A stretch of DNA of 8,002 nucleotides, taken from assembly GCA_045569115.1 (NCBI GenBank), contig JBJKZS010000063.1:1-8002 (forward strand). The letters are read 5' to 3'. Origin of the DNA: S15-B10 sp045569115 (GTDB lineage: Bacteria; Fidelibacterota; Marinisomatia; Marinisomatales; S15-B10). The translations under genes were made by a program, and so were the position numbers. The notes below the pieces were generated by a model. It saw nothing but the letters and a program-made list of their open reading frames with translations. It ran no database searches and was not told the origin of the DNA. This document shows, piece by piece, positions 5,819 to 8,002 of the stretch (its first letter is position 1; the number at the start of each line of letters is the position of its first letter).

Positions 5819-8002
5819 ACAATTCCTTTTTCTTTTCCTTTTATTCTTTTCCATGATTTCAGCCCAGTCTACTAGAATTAACGGTTTTATAAGCGATGCT
5901 GAAACGGGAGAAGTGCTTATGGGTGCGAATGTCTTTTTATTGGAAACTGGGCAGGGAATGGCTACAGACAGAAATGGTTATTATGTTTTAGACGGTATTA
6001 ATTCAGGTGATTATACATTTATAGTAAGCTATTTAGGATATGAAGAATACAGAGAAAATTTTTCCTTTGGAGAGGCTGATATAATTAATCGGAATATTAA
6101 TCTTTCACCCATCATATTGGAATCTGAGGAAGTAGTTGTAGAAGGAGAACGAATCAAAAGAAAAGTTAACATTCAACCTGGTAAAGTCAATCTCAGTCCC
6201 CGCCAGATAAAAGGATTTCCTGCCTTAGCTGAGCCAGATATTTTTAGGGCTATTCAGGCTCTTCCAGGCGTACTTACTTCTTCGGAATTCAGTACAGGCT
6301 TAATTATAAGAGGAGGTAATACCGATCAGAATCTTATTCTTCTTGATGGAATTACGGTATACAATCCGTCCCATCTAGGTGGAGTATTTTCCAATTTTAT
6401 TGTTGATGCTGTAAAAGATGCTGAATTAATCAAAGGAGGATATAATGCAGAATATGGAGGTCGATTATCAGCCGTCCTAAATGTTACCAGCAGAGAAGGT
6501 AACAGGAAAAAATTTGATGGTAGTGCAAATGTTTCATTATTATCTGCTCAAACTACTTTAGAAGGACCTTTTTATAAAGGCGCTTGGCTTTTAGCTGGAC
6601 GTCGTACTTATATTGATAAAACTTTAGAACTTGCTAATGACCTTAATTTAACGGATGCTCAGGTCCCTTATTATTTTTATGATATTCAGGGACACATCTT
6701 TTCAGATTTATCAAATACTGACAGGCTTAGCCTAAGTTTCTACGGCGGTTTAGATGACTTTAATTTTGATGATTTAGGGTTTCGGGCTAATTGGGGGAAT
6801 CAAACTTTTAGCCTTGCTTACAGAAAACTTTTTAGTGATCTTCTCATTGGAAACTTTCTTTTAGCTGCAAGCCAATTTAAAACTTTGTTTGGCTTGGGTG
6901 GTGAGTCAGGCCTTGTTAATGACAATAATATAAATGATCAAACTTTTGCTGCCGATTTCACCTTTTTTCAAAAAAAGGATCTAGTTTGGAAATTTGGCTT
7001 TCAGGCAAAACGATTGGATTTTGTATACAGCAGCTCCTTTGGAGATACAACCTTATATGACGTAAATAGAAGTCCATATGATATGGCCGCTTATTTAAAA
7101 ACAAAAATTCCTGTCGGTGAAAAAATAATACTAGAACCTGGTTTCAGGCTTAATTCTTATTCAGAACAAAACTTAAGATTATTTCCTGATTTTAGGCTTG
7201 GCATAAAATATTTGTTGACGGATGACCGTTATATCAATTTCGCCCTAGGGAATTATCATCAATTCATTCAGACGGTTCAGGATGATTATAATCCAAGTAT
7301 ATTGGACTTTTGGGTAGCCATAGACACTTCTGTTGGTGCTGGTGGATCCCAGCAAGTTGTGTTGGGATACGAGGAATATCTTGGGTCGAAATATAAAATT
7401 CAAGTAGAAGGGTATTACAAAGATTTACAGAACATGTTAACATTTGTAGAAACGAGAGCTTCTACAGATGAAGTTATTTCAAGCGAATCAGTATCTGACA
7501 ACTTCATTCCTTCTGATGGTTATGCATATGGATTAGAAGTTTTTACTCAGAAACTGACTGGTAAATTTACCGGGTGGCTTGCATATACTTATTCAATATC
7601 GAGGAAAATTATTGATGAAACCGCTTTTTTTACAAACTGGGATCGCCGCCATGCCTTTAATTTTATTGGTAACTATGGGATTAATAAAAAATGGGATATT
7701 AATTGGAAATGGGCTTATCAAAGTGGGCAAGCTTATACTCCCATATTAGGATATTTTCTTGAAGATTTAGACTACGGTGTTTCTGGGGCTGGAACAGTTA
7801 AGTTTAGAACAATTCCTGGAAGTCGAAATTCTGGTCGTTATCCTCCTTTTCACCGTTTAGATTTTTCTATAATTCGGCACATTCAAACCAAGAGATTTGA
7901 AAAAATGGATTTTTATTTTCAGGTTATTAATGCATATAAAAGAAAAAATATTTTTAGATATACATATAATTCTGGAAGTATTTATAACGGACTAGATGAT
8001 GA
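5811..8002 (+). CDS. TonB-dependent outer-membrane receptor with carboxypeptidase-regulatory-like N-terminal domain, 3'-partial
   Basis: An outer-membrane beta-barrel receptor for energised uptake through TonB-ExbB-ExbD. 730 codons are visible and the frame is open to the window edge. Residues 1-18 form a signal peptide with likely cleavage at ISA|QS. Residues about 22-100 are a CarboxypepD_reg-like beta-sandwich (GFISDAETGEVLMGANV, TDRNGYYVL, SYLGYEEY), typical of Bacteroidota/FCB receptors. The plug domain spans about 140-235, with ALPGV (150-154), RGGNTDQNLILLDG (167-180) and GGYNAEYGGRLSAVLNV. The rest is beta-barrel sequence rich in aromatic residues and alternating strands. The NAYKRKNIFRYTY element just before the edge resembles the NxYNRKN element near the C-terminus of such barrels, so probably fewer than about 100 residues are missing. 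No SusD-like lipoprotein lies upstream, so it is not a classic SusCD pair on this side. The ligand cannot be told. The ATG overlaps the preceding stop (ATGTATAA) and its Shine-Dalgarno is weak, suggesting coupling. Confidence 0.93.
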   Translation, partial: MYKQFLFLFLLFFSMISAQSTRINGFISDAETGEVLMGANVFLLETGQGMATDRNGYYVLDGINSGDYTFIVSYLGYEEYRENFSFGEADIINRNINLSPIILESEEVVVEGERIKRKVNIQPGKVNLSPRQIKGFPALAEPDIFRAIQALPGVLTSSEFSTGLIIRGGNTDQNLILLDGITVYNPSHLGGVFSNFIVDAVKDAELIKGGYNAEYGGRLSAVLNVTSREGNRKKFDGSANVSLLSAQTTLEGPFYKGAWLLAGRRTYIDKTLELANDLNLTDAQVPYYFYDIQGHIFSDLSNTDRLSLSFYGGLDDFNFDDLGFRANWGNQTFSLAYRKLFSDLLIGNFLLAASQFKTLFGLGGESGLVNDNNINDQTFAADFTFFQKKDLVWKFGFQAKRLDFVYSSSFGDTTLYDVNRSPYDMAAYLKTKIPVGEKIILEPGFRLNSYSEQNLRLFPDFRLGIKYLLTDDRYINFALGNYHQFIQTVQDDYNPSILDFWVAIDTSVGAGGSQQVVLGYEEYLGSKYKIQVEGYYKDLQNMLTFVETRASTDEVISSESVSDNFIPSDGYAYGLEVFTQKLTGKFTGWLAYTYSISRKIIDETAFFTNWDRRHAFNFIGNYGINKKWDINWKWAYQSGQAYTPILGYFLEDLDYGVSGAGTVKFRTIPGSRNSGRYPPFHRLDFSIIRHIQTKRFEKMDFYFQVINAYKRKNIFRYTYNSGSIYNGLDD

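Overview
The window is AT-rich (roughly one third G+C by eye) and carries six protein-coding genes, all on the + strand, with almost no space between them. I see no terminator-like hairpin, promoter-sized gap, RNA gene, mobile element or CRISPR array. The TonB-dependent receptor with an N-terminal carboxypeptidase-regulatory-like domain, the AT-rich coding and the gene families point to a Gram-negative member of the Bacteroidota/FCB group (for example Bacteroidota, Balneolota or Marinimicrobia). Two genes have clear Shine-Dalgarno sequences, which are uncommon in classical Bacteroidia, so a non-Bacteroidia FCB lineage is a little more likely. This placement is inference.

Layout: (1) 1-3084, an RND-superfamily efflux permease lacking only its extreme N-terminus; (2) 3077-3670, a membrane-anchored glutathione-peroxidase-family thiol peroxidase; (3) 3685-4101, a small four-helix membrane protein of unknown function; (4) 4098-4823, a PlsC-type lysophospholipid/1-acylglycerol-phosphate acyltransferase; (5) 4850-5818, a DUF523-DUF1722 two-domain protein whose best-supported start codon is a rare CTG behind a strong Shine-Dalgarno; (6) 5811-8002, a TonB-dependent outer-membrane receptor that runs off the right end.

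The junctions are an 8-bp overlap, a 14-bp gap, a 4-bp ATGA overlap, a 26-bp gap and another 8-bp overlap, which strongly suggests one transcription unit with translational coupling. Four of the six products are predicted to sit in or face the envelope: inner-membrane efflux pump, anchored peroxidase, small membrane protein and outer-membrane receptor. PlsC works on membrane lipid. Only the DUF523-DUF1722 protein looks cytosolic. A shared role in envelope maintenance or stress is plausible but unproven. No single gene is obviously a new system. The most unusual points are the CTG start, the altered cysteine pattern of the peroxidase, and the presence of a TudS-like desulfidase domain and an uncharacterised four-helix protein in an envelope operon.
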